From NCBI RefSeq assembly GCF_000210095.1, contig NC_021039.1, positions 834,104 to 879,660 of the forward strand: a stretch of DNA of 45,557 nucleotides, in the 5' to 3' direction. How positions within the stretch are numbered: the stretch's first letter is position 1; each line of letters begins with the position of its first letter. The DNA is from Ruminococcus champanellensis 18P13 = JCM 17042 (GTDB lineage Bacteria > Bacillota > Clostridia > Oscillospirales > Ruminococcaceae). Made by a program: the position numbers and the translations under genes. Of the stretch, positions 27,222 to 35,414 are shown one piece after another. The notes under the pieces were generated by a model, which saw only the letters and a list, made by a program, of their open reading frames with translations, was not told the origin of the DNA and searched no databases.

Positions 27222-27854
27222 ATGAACAGCATACAAGTAAATCCACAATCTGCAAGGCGTCTTGCCGTTTATGTACACGGGAAGGGGGGCGATTCCAAGG
27301 AAGCGGAGCATTACAAGCCGCTGCTTGCCGGGTGGGATGTGACGGGCTTTGATTATCACGCACAGAATCCATGGGAGGCGCAAGCAGAATTTCCTGTCTT
27401 TTTCGAGGAGCAGCGAAAAGCGTATGACACCATTCTCTTAATCGCCAACAGCATCGGCGCTTTCTTTTCCATGCATGCCCTTTCCGGCAGGCAGGTGGAG
27501 CAAGCACTGTTGATTTCTCCTGTGGTGGATATGGAAAAGCTGATTCGCAGCATGATGACCTGGGCAAATGTGACTGAGGAGGAGCTTTCCGCCCGGGGAG
27601 AGATCCCCACCAGCTTTGGCGAGACTCTGTCCTGGGAATATCTTTGCTATGTGCGGCGGCATCCCATCCGGTGGGACGTGCCTACCTGCATTCTCTACGG
27701 GGACAGGGATAATCTGACTGCTCCCGGGGTTATGTCCGCATTTGCGGAGCGAACCGGCGCAGTTCTGACGGTGATGCAAGGCGGCGAGCACTGGTTTCAT
27801 ACGGCGGAGCAAATGGCGTTTCTGGATCGCTGGGTCAGAACGTCCCTGGACTGA
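27222..27854 (+). CDS. alpha/beta hydrolase
   Basis: A 210-residue alpha/beta-hydrolase-fold protein. VYVHGKGGDS (about residues 17-26) forms the oxyanion-hole strand. The nucleophile elbow is ANSIGA with Ser77 (an A-N-S-x-G variant of GxSxG). The acid is in YGDRDNLT (about 164-171) and the catalytic His in GGEHWFHT (about 184-191). There is no signal peptide, so it is cytoplasmic. Start ATG 27222 with GGGAGG upstream. It is second gene of the operon controlled by the palindrome at 26454. Substrate unknown. Confidence 0.82.
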   Translation: MNSIQVNPQSARRLAVYVHGKGGDSKEAEHYKPLLAGWDVTGFDYHAQNPWEAQAEFPVFFEEQRKAYDTILLIANSIGAFFSMHALSGRQVEQALLISPVVDMEKLIRSMMTWANVTEEELSARGEIPTSFGETLSWEYLCYVRRHPIRWDVPTCILYGDRDNLTAPGVMSAFAERTGAVLTVMQGGEHWFHTAEQMAFLDRWVRTSLD

Positions 27855-27923
27855 TACTGCATTCGGAAAGGAATGCTGAGAAGCTGCTGATGGGGCGGGT
27901 GGTTATACCCGCTGGGCAATACG

Positions 27924-27953
27924 AAAAAAGAGCAGCCGGAGCTGCTCTTTTTT
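27924..27953. terminator. bidirectional terminator (hydrolase / XRE gene)
   Basis: Perfect 13-bp stem AAAAAAGAGCAGC / GCTGCTCTTTTTT with a CGGA loop. It serves the plus-strand hydrolase operon and the convergent XRE gene. Confidence 0.93.
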
Positions 27954-27962
27954 CATGCAGTT

Positions 27963-28547
27963 TTACAGCCGCTGGCTGAACAAGCCGTGCTGTGTGCAGT
28001 ACCAAAGCAATGTGCTTTGGGGCAGATAGGGCAGCCGGGTTTCCAACGTCCATTCCGGGTACCGCTTTTTGAGGATGAGGGTATCTCCGCTGAGCAGTGC
28101 CACAAAGGAAATATAATGCTCCCGGTGCATGCTGTGCTCTGTGGTGATATACCATTCTCCATCGTTCCGCTCTGCATGCAGCATGTGTGCCGGGTCAGTT
28201 TTTTGCGGCTCCAGCGGGGACAACCGCCGTCCGCAGCAGCTGATGTCCGCATTCTCCTGTGAGATCAACAGATTGCCGCATTCCGGACAGAGATAAAACC
28301 GCATGCGCTTCAGATTGCCATTGGTCAAGTCATTCGCCTCCAGATCCCCCCGGAGCAGGGTGTCCGTGTCCACCTCCAGGGCTTGAGATAATAGGGGAAG
28401 GATGGAAAGATCCGGTGCACCGCAGCCCCGTTCCCACTTGGAAACAGCCTTATCGCTGACCCCCAGCCGTTCCGCCAGCGCCAGTTGAGTCATGCCCTGC
28501 TCCAGTCGCAGACGGCGGATCAGGCTGCCTGTTCTGATCTGATCCAT
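27963..28547 (-). CDS. XRE-family regulator with zinc-ribbon-like C-terminal domain
   Basis: A 194-residue protein. Residues about 8-62 form a Cro/C1-type helix-turn-helix (GMTQLALAERLGVSDKAVSK). A linker leads to a Cys4-type zinc-binding segment with CPECG (about 87-91) and SCCGRR (about 103-108). The remainder is a beta-rich domain resembling desulfoferrodoxin-like modules fused to this regulator class (HSMHREHYISFVALLSGD). Start ATG 28547 has an excellent GGGAGGTGA site. Target genes are unknown; it has its own promoter and may regulate itself or the methyltransferase gene behind it. Confidence 0.82.
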   Translation of the reverse strand: MDQIRTGSLIRRLRLEQGMTQLALAERLGVSDKAVSKWERGCGAPDLSILPLLSQALEVDTDTLLRGDLEANDLTNGNLKRMRFYLCPECGNLLISQENADISCCGRRLSPLEPQKTDPAHMLHAERNDGEWYITTEHSMHREHYISFVALLSGDTLILKKRYPEWTLETRLPYLPQSTLLWYCTQHGLFSQRL

Positions 28548-28567
28548 AGTGTCACCTCCCGTATTTC

Positions 28568-28596
28568 ATTGTACCGGATTCCGGGGCAGTTTGCAA
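28568..28596 (-). promoter_or_regulatory. promoter of the XRE gene
   Basis: Minus strand TTGCAA (28596-28591) and TACAAT (28573-28568), 17-bp spacer, in the 49-bp gap after the methyltransferase gene. Confidence 0.65.
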
Positions 28597-29394
28597 TCAA
28601 CGCTCCGTAGAGTGGAGTGTCAGTTCCGCCATAGCGGCATAGTGCCGGACGGTGAAGGCTTCCGGTGCCATATGCTCCAGCATCTGCATATGCTCCTGTT
28701 CCCAGGCTGCAATCTGCTCCGGCGGCAGGGAGGCGCCCACACCCCGGCATGCCCGCATGCGTCCATTCCAGCTTTCCCGGGTAAAGGGTACGTCCAGCAG
28801 ATATTCCTCTCGGTGGGTCAGGGTAAAATACGCCCCATAGCAGTCGGGGATGCTGATGGGGTGCATGGTTTCGCCTGCACCGGTCCAGCTGGGGTTGTAT
28901 TTCAGTACCAGCTGCTCACTGGCGTTGGCAACCGGATCCTCAAAGGGCAGCCATTCCATGCACAGAAACAGCACCCGTCCGCCGGGTCGGAGCATCCGGG
29001 CAAGGAGCGGAGCTACCTTCCCGTGGTCAAAATACCAGTAGCACTGACAGGCAGTGATTACGTCGAAGCTGTCGGTGGGAAAGTCCAGCTGTTCTGCGGA
29101 GCATACCCGATAGGTAATCTGCATACCGGCGGACAACTGCTTAGCCTGACTGATCTGCTGTGGGGAGATGTCCGTGCCCGTCCACTGCGCCCCGTATGGG
29201 TACAGGCTTCTGGGCAGTACGCCGGTGCCCGTGCCCAGATCCAGGGCAGCTTGTCCGGCGGTGCACAGTCCCCGTGCAAGGATCCGGTCATAAAACGTCT
29301 GTGGATAGATATCCCGGTACCTGGCGTAGTCCCCGGAGGTTCTGCCCCAGTCAAAGCCGTTGCCTCCGTCAATGTTCCGGTTTGTCAGTTCCAT
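28597..29394 (-). CDS. class I SAM-dependent methyltransferase
   Basis: A 265-residue methyltransferase (Methyltransf_11-like). Motif I ALDLGTGTGVLP is at about residues 49-60, the acidic ribose-binding residue is in WTGTDISPQQ (about 71-80), and the post-motif FDVITACQCYWYFD follows. The C terminus resembles small-molecule or sugar methyltransferases rather than RNA enzymes. Start ATG 29394 with AAAGGAGG. The substrate cannot be inferred. Confidence 0.83.
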   Translation of the reverse strand: MELTNRNIDGGNGFDWGRTSGDYARYRDIYPQTFYDRILARGLCTAGQAALDLGTGTGVLPRSLYPYGAQWTGTDISPQQISQAKQLSAGMQITYRVCSAEQLDFPTDSFDVITACQCYWYFDHGKVAPLLARMLRPGGRVLFLCMEWLPFEDPVANASEQLVLKYNPSWTGAGETMHPISIPDCYGAYFTLTHREEYLLDVPFTRESWNGRMRACRGVGASLPPEQIAAWEQEHMQMLEHMAPEAFTVRHYAAMAELTLHSTER

Positions 29395-29423
29395 ATGCCT
29401 GCCTCCTTTTGTGATTTGTCTTT

Positions 29424-29452
29424 ATTATAGCATGGTCGGGAATCCTGTGCAA
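29424..29452 (-). promoter_or_regulatory. promoter of the methyltransferase gene
   Basis: Minus strand TTGCAC (29452-29447) and extended -10 TGC-TATAAT (29429-29424), 17-bp spacer. Confidence 0.65.
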
Positions 29453-29548
29453 GCTGGTTTGCTTTGTTAGAATTTCACAAATGGAAACGGCATCCTTTAT
29501 GAATTCGTACAAAAAGCTTCAGAAAAGTGTCACACGGACTGAAAATAC

Positions 29549-29578
29549 TTGACTTGCAAATAAATAAAATGATATACT
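29549..29578 (+). promoter_or_regulatory. promoter of the orphan ABC ATPase gene
   Basis: TTGACT (29549-29554) and TATACT (29573-29578) with an 18-bp spacer in an AT-rich stretch. Confidence 0.6.
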
Positions 29579-29671
29579 GGAACAACAGGGGATGCATGGA
29601 ATCGATATCATAAAAAATGTACTGAAACAGGATTGATTCAGATTCTGCAAACCAACGAAGGAGGATTCCGC

Positions 29672-30346
29672 ATGATTACACTGGAAAATGTACATAAGAT
29701 CTACAACCCCAAGAAAGCCAACGAGTTTGAAGCCCTGAAGGGAGTCTCTCTGACCATTGAGGATGGGGAGATGGTGGCGATCATCGGCAAATCCGGTGCC
29801 GGGAAGTCCACCCTGCTGCATATACTCGCTTGCATTGACAGCTATGAATCCGGCGAGTATAAAATTGATGATACTCTGGTAAAGAACCTGTCGGAAAAGC
29901 AGTATGCCCAGATCCGGAACGAGAAGATCGGTATGGTGATGCAGGATTTTGCCTTGGTGGATGATTTCACCTGCCTGGAGAATGTGCTGCTGCCTTTGGA
30001 TTTTGCAAAGCACAAAAAATCCAACCGGAAGGAGCTGGCACTGGCAGCGCTGAAGTCGGTGAGCATGGACAGTATGGCGAAAAAGCCGGTGAATAAGCTG
30101 TCCGGCGGGCAGAAGCAGCGTGTTGCCATTGCCAGAGCCATTGTGAACCAGCCCAGCATGGTGCTGGCGGATGAGCCCACCGGCGCTCTGGACAGCAAGA
30201 CGGCGGAGGAGATTATGCATGTGTTCAAGGAGCTGAATCACCAGGGCAAGACAGTGGTGATCGTCACCCACGACATGGGGGTGGCGAAGCAGTGTGACCG
30301 GCTGATCGAAATTTCCGATGGTAAGATCCTGGAGACAGCCAGCTGA
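29672..30346 (+). CDS. ABC transporter ATPase, MacB/LolD type, without adjacent permease
   Basis: A 224-residue ATPase with all motifs: Walker A GKSGAGKSTLL (about residues 38-48), signature LSGGQKQRVAIARA (about 141-154), Walker B MVLADEPTGALD and the H-loop VTHD. The sequence fits the MacB/LolD/FtsE class, which works with FtsX-like permeases in antimicrobial-peptide efflux and sensing. No FtsX-like permease is next to it; the following gene is convergent and belongs to a different ABC type. Start ATG 29672 with AAGGAGG. Either it serves a permease encoded elsewhere or its partner was lost. Confidence 0.85.
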   Translation: MITLENVHKIYNPKKANEFEALKGVSLTIEDGEMVAIIGKSGAGKSTLLHILACIDSYESGEYKIDDTLVKNLSEKQYAQIRNEKIGMVMQDFALVDDFTCLENVLLPLDFAKHKKSNRKELALAALKSVSMDSMAKKPVNKLSGGQKQRVAIARAIVNQPSMVLADEPTGALDSKTAEEIMHVFKELNHQGKTVVIVTHDMGVAKQCDRLIEISDGKILETAS

Positions 30347-30359
30347 ACCGGATGCATAC

Positions 30360-30393
30360 AAAAACGCCTCTGTTTTACGACGGAGGCGTTTTT
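30360..30393. terminator. bidirectional terminator (orphan ATPase / ABC permease)
   Basis: Stem AAAAACGCCTC / GAGGCGTTTTT, 12-nt loop, A and T runs on both sides. Confidence 0.88.
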
Positions 30394-30407
30394 ATTTTCG
30401 GATGGGG

Positions 30408-32006
30408 TCACAGGGATGCAAAGATATTGGCACCCTTGGTTTTCAGCCAGCGGTACAGCAACAGGGAAAGCCCGGCGGTCAGCAGGCATACGATGCCAAG
30501 ATATACGGATGCGCTCATGATTCGATCACACAGGAAGAACAGTCCCCCCAGGGCAACGGAGTAGATCCAGCCGCCCATCATAGCTACAAAAACGCTGAAG
30601 TTTTGCTTGATGGGTACCATTTCGTTGGTCCAGGTCAGATTGGGGGATTTTATTCCAAGCATCAGATCGGACAGGGCGGAGAATGCCACAAACAGCAGGC
30701 TTGTGACAACCATCAGCAGCTGTTCCGCCAGGGTGCCCGGCAGGATGATTGCCAGACAGACGCTGCACAAAAATGCCGGAGGCGCAGTCAGCAGCAACTG
30801 TACCTGGAGCTTTGCTTTCAGTGCATCCCAGGGACGCACCGGCAGGGACTGGATCAGCCACAGGTTCTTGCCTTCTAAGGATACGGAGGGGGTTGCGCTA
30901 TCGTTCATGGAGGCGACCATGCAGACAATGGCACAGGCCAGCACCGGAATGAATCCTGAATACTCAGAGCAGATCTTTCCCAGTGTGGGAAGGACAGTGC
31001 CGCTTTTGATCAGTACCGCCACGACGATCACCAGCAGGAACAGAGTGCCCATGGTGCAGTTGAGAATGTAAACGGGACTGGAGGCATATCTGCCGAATTC
31101 TCTGCTTAGCAAAGCACCGGAAATGCTCCGGGTACGAATGGCATCGGCTCTGAAGGCAGCCTTTTTGGTTTTCCCGGTGGCAGTGGCAATGTGCAGGAAG
31201 CTGCGGGACAGGATTCTCCAGGTCAGCAGCAGCGCCAGGACGGTTGCCAGGGTCACCAGTCCCATAGCCTTCCAATCCCCTTCGCCAACTCTTGCAAACA
31301 GGTACACCGGGTAGGCACTGCCCTGGATTTCCTGCCCATATGTCACGGCGTTTGCGATCAGATTCCGGAGAGTACCCTGCGCTTTATAATAGAAGAAGTA
31401 ATAGGCACCAATGAACAGCAGGGATGTGAGCACGCGGATGAAGCTTTTGTTTTTCAGCTTCAGACTGATCCTTGCTACCATCCAGCCCAGCAGGCAGGAC
31501 AGCACCAGTACGATCATGGAAATGATGAGCACCATCAGAGTGCAGCCCAGGATCACTGCCGGGGTGACGGTGGTATAGACGCAGTAAACGATGGCGGCGG
31601 GAATGGTGACGACAGCGGAATACATGAGTCCCATCAGATACACGCTCAGCAGTCGGGACAGGATGATGGAACGTACTGGAATGGGCTGGGACAGGAGCAG
31701 CTCGTTGTCCTTTGCCAGATACAAGCCGGAAAAGGTGTTGAATACACTACCGAATGCGCCCAGAAAAATGCCCAGCAGCCCCATGATGCCAAAGACCATC
31801 CAGCTCATCTGCAGGGGAATAAAGGCTTTGCACAAGCTCACGGACAGGGCGGTGAACATGGTGCCCAGCATGCCGATCATGATAATGGCGAACAGGACGA
31901 CAAACCCGATCACAGCACCGGTGGAACGTTTTTTATTGGTTTTTGGATTGTAAAAGTAGTTGCGGAAGATCTCCATCAGCTGCTTTTTCACCAGTAGCTT
32001 CAGCAT
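30408..32006 (-). CDS. ABC-2-type transporter permease
   Basis: A 532-residue membrane protein with about twelve hydrophobic helices and no large soluble domain, like the large permeases paired with ABC-2 ATPases in Clostridia. Examples of helices are VIGFVVLFAIIMIGMLG (about 33-49) and FLLVIVVAVLI. A basic N terminus puts the start in the cytoplasm. The ATG at 32006 overlaps the stop of the ATPase gene by 7 bp, so translation is coupled. Third gene of the TetR-ATPase-permease operon. Substrate unknown. Confidence 0.85.
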   Translation of the reverse strand: MLKLLVKKQLMEIFRNYFYNPKTNKKRSTGAVIGFVVLFAIIMIGMLGTMFTALSVSLCKAFIPLQMSWMVFGIMGLLGIFLGAFGSVFNTFSGLYLAKDNELLLSQPIPVRSIILSRLLSVYLMGLMYSAVVTIPAAIVYCVYTTVTPAVILGCTLMVLIISMIVLVLSCLLGWMVARISLKLKNKSFIRVLTSLLFIGAYYFFYYKAQGTLRNLIANAVTYGQEIQGSAYPVYLFARVGEGDWKAMGLVTLATVLALLLTWRILSRSFLHIATATGKTKKAAFRADAIRTRSISGALLSREFGRYASSPVYILNCTMGTLFLLVIVVAVLIKSGTVLPTLGKICSEYSGFIPVLACAIVCMVASMNDSATPSVSLEGKNLWLIQSLPVRPWDALKAKLQVQLLLTAPPAFLCSVCLAIILPGTLAEQLLMVVTSLLFVAFSALSDLMLGIKSPNLTWTNEMVPIKQNFSVFVAMMGGWIYSVALGGLFFLCDRIMSASVYLGIVCLLTAGLSLLLYRWLKTKGANIFASL

Positions 32007-32713
32007 GTTTCTCCCTCCAGTTCCAGGAATACCTCCTCCAGACTGTCGTCGCCTTTGACCTCCTCCAGAGTGCCGGAGCGGATCAGCTTGCCGCCCTTGA
32101 TGATGGCGATCTTATCACAGAGCTTTTCCGCCACCTCCAGTACATGGGTGGAGAAGAAAATGGCGCCGCCCTGGTCGCAAAGCTCCCGCATCATGCCCTT
32201 GAGCAGGTGGGATGCCGTGGGATCCAGTCCCACAAAGGGCTCATCCATGAGTACCAGCTTGGGCTGGTGGATCCAGGCGGAGATAATGGCGAGCTTCTGC
32301 CGCATGCCGTGGGAGTAGGACGCCACCGGCTGTGCCAGATCCCCGGTCAGCTCAAACAGATCTCCGTATTTCTGGATCCGTGCCTTCCGGTCTGCGGCAG
32401 GGAGCCGGAAAATATCCCCGATGAAGTTCAGATACTTGATACCGGTCATGTACTCGTAAATGTCCGGATTGTCCGGAATATACGCCAGCATCTGCTTGCA
32501 GCCCAGGGGATCCTCCTGGATGGAATGTCCCCCGATGGTGATCTTGCCGGCGTCAAATTGCTGAATGCCTACAATGGACTTGAGGGTTGTGGTCTTTCCG
32601 GCGCCGTTGTGGCCGATAAAGCCGTAGATCTCTCCCGGGGCAATGTGCAGGGACAGATCGTCCACTGCCTTCTTGTCCCCGAAGCTTTTGGATAGGTGTG
32701 AAATTTGCAGCAT
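32000..32713 (-). CDS. ABC transporter ATPase, ABC-2 type
   Basis: A 237-residue ATPase with Walker A GHNGAGKTTTL (about residues 34-44), signature YSHGMRQKLAIISA (about 132-145), Walker B LVLMDEPFVGLD and the H-loop STHVLEVAE. It pairs with the downstream permease. The SD AAAGGAG lies in the last codons of the tetR gene (3-bp gap), so regulator and pump are made together. Likely an exporter controlled by the TetR protein. Confidence 0.9.
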   Translation of the reverse strand: MLQISHLSKSFGDKKAVDDLSLHIAPGEIYGFIGHNGAGKTTTLKSIVGIQQFDAGKITIGGHSIQEDPLGCKQMLAYIPDNPDIYEYMTGIKYLNFIGDIFRLPAADRKARIQKYGDLFELTGDLAQPVASYSHGMRQKLAIISAWIHQPKLVLMDEPFVGLDPTASHLLKGMMRELCDQGGAIFFSTHVLEVAEKLCDKIAIIKGGKLIRSGTLEEVKGDDSLEEVFLELEGETC

Positions 32714-32716
32714 AGG

Positions 32717-33343
32717 TTACTCCTTTTCGATTATGCTCCGGAACAGGGTATCCCTGTCCAGATGGTTTGTGACGAATTCCGGTATTTCCTTGCAGGCTTT
32801 GCAGACGCTGAGACTGACAGAGGTGAGAATCTGCCGGATCTCCTCCGGGGAATAGGGGCAGCAATTGGTGACGATCAGTGCGGCAAGGCTGTGCGCAACC
32901 AGCCACACATCCCGGAAAAATTGCTTTGCGGCGGCTTCGTCCAGCTGATAGATCTGTTGCAGGAACTCCAACACCAGGTTCTGGGTGCGCTCCATTTCTT
33001 CCATGGCTTTGCTCTCGCTGCCTGGGGCAAGCGGTAAAAACAGCAGTCGGTATAGCTCCGGCTCCTGGGTGGCAAAGCGGATATACTGCTCGCCCAGCCC
33101 GATAAAGGGATGCACCTGCTCCAATCCTTTTTTGATGTAGCTGTGATACAGAGCCTGCGCTGCCTGCCGGACTGCCTCCTGTACCTGCTGCATGTTCTGA
33201 AAATAGGTGAAGATGGGACGGGTGGATACCCCCAGAACGGCGGCGATCTGACGGGTGGTCAGGGCAGCGGTGCCCTTTTCCCGGACGACCTGTAATGCAG
33301 CATTCACGATCTCTTCTTTTGTAAATTTGACGCTTGGCGGCAT
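32717..33343 (-). CDS. TetR-family transcriptional regulator
   Basis: A 208-residue regulator. The N-terminal helix-turn-helix (LTTRQIAAVLGVSTRPIFTY, about residues 29-48) is typical of TetR; the rest is the alpha-helical ligand domain. First gene of an operon with an ABC exporter, the standard layout for a repressor released by an exported compound. SD AAGGAG before ATG 33343. Downstream of its -10 box there is a CTAACG half-site (33371-33366) matching the arm of the operator at 26454, a weak hint that it might also control the DUF998 operon. Confidence 0.88.
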   Translation of the reverse strand: MPPSVKFTKEEIVNAALQVVREKGTAALTTRQIAAVLGVSTRPIFTYFQNMQQVQEAVRQAAQALYHSYIKKGLEQVHPFIGLGEQYIRFATQEPELYRLLFLPLAPGSESKAMEEMERTQNLVLEFLQQIYQLDEAAAKQFFRDVWLVAHSLAALIVTNCCPYSPEEIRQILTSVSLSVCKACKEIPEFVTNHLDRDTLFRSIIEKE

Positions 33344-33387
33344 GCCTTCATCTCCTTGTATATATCGTTAGATGCGCAACACTTGTT

Positions 33388-33416
33388 ATTATACATCCAT
33401 CGACCGGATTTGTCAA
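33388..33416 (-). promoter_or_regulatory. perfect promoter of the TetR-ABC operon
   Basis: Minus strand TTGACA (33416-33411) and TATAAT (33393-33388), 17-bp spacer. AACAAGTGTT, a 10-bp palindrome, follows immediately and could be the operator. Confidence 0.85.
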
Positions 33417-33451
33417 GGCGCCAGGCTTGCTTTGTGCGGTATCGCCTCAAG

Positions 33452-33482
33452 AAAAAACGCCTGCCGGATGCTCCGACAGGCG
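33452..33482 (-). terminator. terminator of alr
   Basis: On the minus strand CGCCTG...CAGGCG with an inner CGG/CCG pairing, followed by six T; 16 bp after the alr stop. Confidence 0.85.
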
Positions 33483-33497
33483 CAGATATACTTGTCT

Positions 33498-34634
33498 TTA
33501 GTCCACATAAATACGGGGGACCCGTTTGGAAATGCCGCAGACCACCTCATAGCCGATGGTGCCGTACAGGGATGCCAGCTCGTCAGCGGTGATCTGCTCG
33601 TCACCGTCCTGACCGATCAGGGTCACGATCTCGCCGCAGCGCAGGTCGTCAATGGCAGAAACGTCCAGCATCAGTTGATCCATGCAGATCCGTCCCACGA
33701 TGGGGCAGCGCCTGCCCTTCACCAGCACATCCGCCTTGGAGGACAGCAGCCGGGAATAGCCGTCCGCATAGCCCACGGTTACAGTAGCAATCTTCATGCA
33801 GTGATCCGCCTGGAAGGTGCGGCCGTAGCTGATGGAGGTGCCGGGCTGAACCCGTTTAATGTGGGAGATCACAGCCTTGAGGGAAAGCACCGGCTTGAGA
33901 TCCAGCGGCACCGGCAGGGGATAGTTGGGTGCCAGTCCGTACATGATGATGCCCACCCGGGCAAGGGTGCTGTTTGCATCATTGTGATACAGCACACCGG
34001 CACTGTTGAGATAATGCAGGTGCTTCAAATGTACGCCCCGCTTCATCAGCTCCGTTCCAACGGATCGGATAAACTGCTTCTGGGCTTCGGTGTATGCATT
34101 CTGCTCCGGATCATCCGGCATATCCGCCACTGCAAAGTGGGTGTAGATGCCCTCGATCTTCAGATTTCGCAGGAAGGACATGTCCTGGATGCTGTCTGCA
34201 CAGTCACCGGGGGTGTCGCCGGTGATCCCGATGCGCCCCATGCCTGTATCCAGCTTTACATGGCAGCGGATGGGGGTGCGGGTACGGGCGTTCAGAGTGC
34301 AGGCATACTCGGCGGAAACAATGCCCTGAATGATGTTGTTCTGGGCAAGGGTGTCTGCATACTCCGGCGGTGTGTATCCCAGGATCAATACATCACTGTC
34401 CGGGCAGTACTGGCGCACATGCAGCGCCTCATCCAGGTTGGAGACGGCAAAGTAGCGGATGCCGATCTGGGTCAGTTTTTGCAGGATCTCCGCTTCGCCG
34501 TGTCCGTATGCATCCGCCTTGACAACAGCCATGATCTGGGTGTTTCCCTGCAGGGAGGCGGAAATGGCACGAATGTTTGCTTCCAGGGCGGACAGAGAGA
34601 TTTCAGCCCACGCACGTTTTAGATATGGTTTCAA
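33498..34634 (-). CDS. alr: alanine racemase
   Basis: A 378-residue PLP enzyme that makes D-alanine for peptidoglycan. The PLP lysine is K39 in AVVKADAYGHG; the second catalytic tyrosine is in SISYGRTF (about residue 269). GRICMDQLMLDV and the C-terminal beta domain are present, so it is full length. It starts at TTG 34634 with AAGGAAA about 7 nt upstream; no ATG is available in frame nearby. Divergent from the YpsA-like gene with overlapping promoters. Confidence 0.95.
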   Translation of the reverse strand: MKPYLKRAWAEISLSALEANIRAISASLQGNTQIMAVVKADAYGHGEAEILQKLTQIGIRYFAVSNLDEALHVRQYCPDSDVLILGYTPPEYADTLAQNNIIQGIVSAEYACTLNARTRTPIRCHVKLDTGMGRIGITGDTPGDCADSIQDMSFLRNLKIEGIYTHFAVADMPDDPEQNAYTEAQKQFIRSVGTELMKRGVHLKHLHYLNSAGVLYHNDANSTLARVGIIMYGLAPNYPLPVPLDLKPVLSLKAVISHIKRVQPGTSISYGRTFQADHCMKIATVTVGYADGYSRLLSSKADVLVKGRRCPIVGRICMDQLMLDVSAIDDLRCGEIVTLIGQDGDEQITADELASLYGTIGYEVVCGISKRVPRIYVD

Positions 34635-34653
34635 AATAACATTTCCTTTCGGC

Positions 34654-34682
34654 TTGAAATATCAACGGTTTTATGCTATACT
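34654..34682 (+). promoter_or_regulatory. promoter of the YpsA-like gene
   Basis: TTGAAA (34654-34659) and extended -10 TGC-TATACT (34677-34682), 17-bp spacer. Confidence 0.7.
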
Positions 34683-34695
34683 ATGGAAGAACCAA
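34668..34695 (-). promoter_or_regulatory. possible promoter of alr
   Basis: Minus strand TTGGTT (34695-34690) and TAAAAC (34673-34668), 16-bp spacer. It overlaps the divergent promoter at 34654, so the two may compete. Confidence 0.35.
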
Positions 34696-34711
34696 AGAAC
34701 GGGGGATGTGT

Positions 34712-35281
34712 ATGCGAGAAAAAACAGTCTGCTTTTCCGGTCACCGCCCCGAAAAGCTGCCCGGCCCCAACAGCGAGGATGCCCAGCTGCTGATGATGGT
34801 CAAAAGCCTTTTGTACTACCAGATCCGCCGGTCGGCAGAGGAGGGCTACACCCGGTTTATCACCGGTCTTGCAAGAGGGGTGGATCTTTGGGCAGCGGGA
34901 TATGTGCTGGAATTGAAACGGGATTTTTCCGGCCTGCAGCTGATCTGCGTCAAGCCCACCGAAAACCACGGAAAAAACTTTCGCGGAGAGGATCGGTACT
35001 TGTTTGACAGTGTGCTGGCAAGGGCGGATGAAATGTACTGCACCGGCAGTCACTATACCCGCAGGTGTTATCAGATCCGGAACCGGTATATGGTGGATCA
35101 TGCCCAGCGGCTCATTGCGGTGGTGGATGACTACAACAGCGGTACCGGTCAGACCATCGGTTATGCCCGCAAATGCGGACTGGAGCTTTGCGTCATCGAC
35201 ATCGGCAAGCTGCGTGACAAGGCAAAAGCCGAACCCGACGAACCTATTATAGCACCTTTGCAGGCAAATTTCAAGATTTAA
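34712..35281 (+). CDS. SLOG-family protein, YpsA/DUF1273-like
   Basis: A 189-residue Rossmann-like protein of the SLOG superfamily. It starts with VCFSGHRPEKLPG (residues about 5-17) and has ITGLARGVDLWAAG (about 50-63) and the nucleotide-binding region HAQRLIAVVDDYNSGTGQT (about 130-148). YpsA-type proteins bind nucleotides or NAD-like ligands and influence cell division in some Firmicutes; the exact role is open. ATG 34712 with GGGGGA upstream; the longer frame would start in the -10 box. Confidence 0.8.
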   Translation: MREKTVCFSGHRPEKLPGPNSEDAQLLMMVKSLLYYQIRRSAEEGYTRFITGLARGVDLWAAGYVLELKRDFSGLQLICVKPTENHGKNFRGEDRYLFDSVLARADEMYCTGSHYTRRCYQIRNRYMVDHAQRLIAVVDDYNSGTGQTIGYARKCGLELCVIDIGKLRDKAKAEPDEPIIAPLQANFKI

Positions 35282-35293
35282 GATTATTTAACA

Positions 35294-35410
35294 CTTTCCA
35301 CAGCGTTTTCAACATTCTGCATAATCCACATGACTTTTCTGCATATTCCTTATAACGCCCCTGAAAATACGTGGATTCCTGCAAAAATATACAGGATCCG
35401 CTGTGGAAAG
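35294..35410. repeat. nested long-range inverted repeats between two operons
   Basis: CTTTCCACAGCG (35294-35305) and its exact complement (35399-35410) enclose a second pair, AATCCAC (35322-35328) and GTGGATT (35371-35377). The arms resemble DnaA boxes (TAATCCACA differs from TTATCCACA by one base). Transcribed as RNA it could fold into a long two-part stem. The outer right arm overlaps the possible 5' end of the next gene. Confidence 0.55.
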
Positions 35411-35414
35411 CGAC

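Noticed and set aside
35282-35414. Replication origin based on DnaA-like boxes
   Set aside because: Only one near-consensus box, no AT-rich unwinding region with clustered boxes, and no dnaA/dnaN neighbours.
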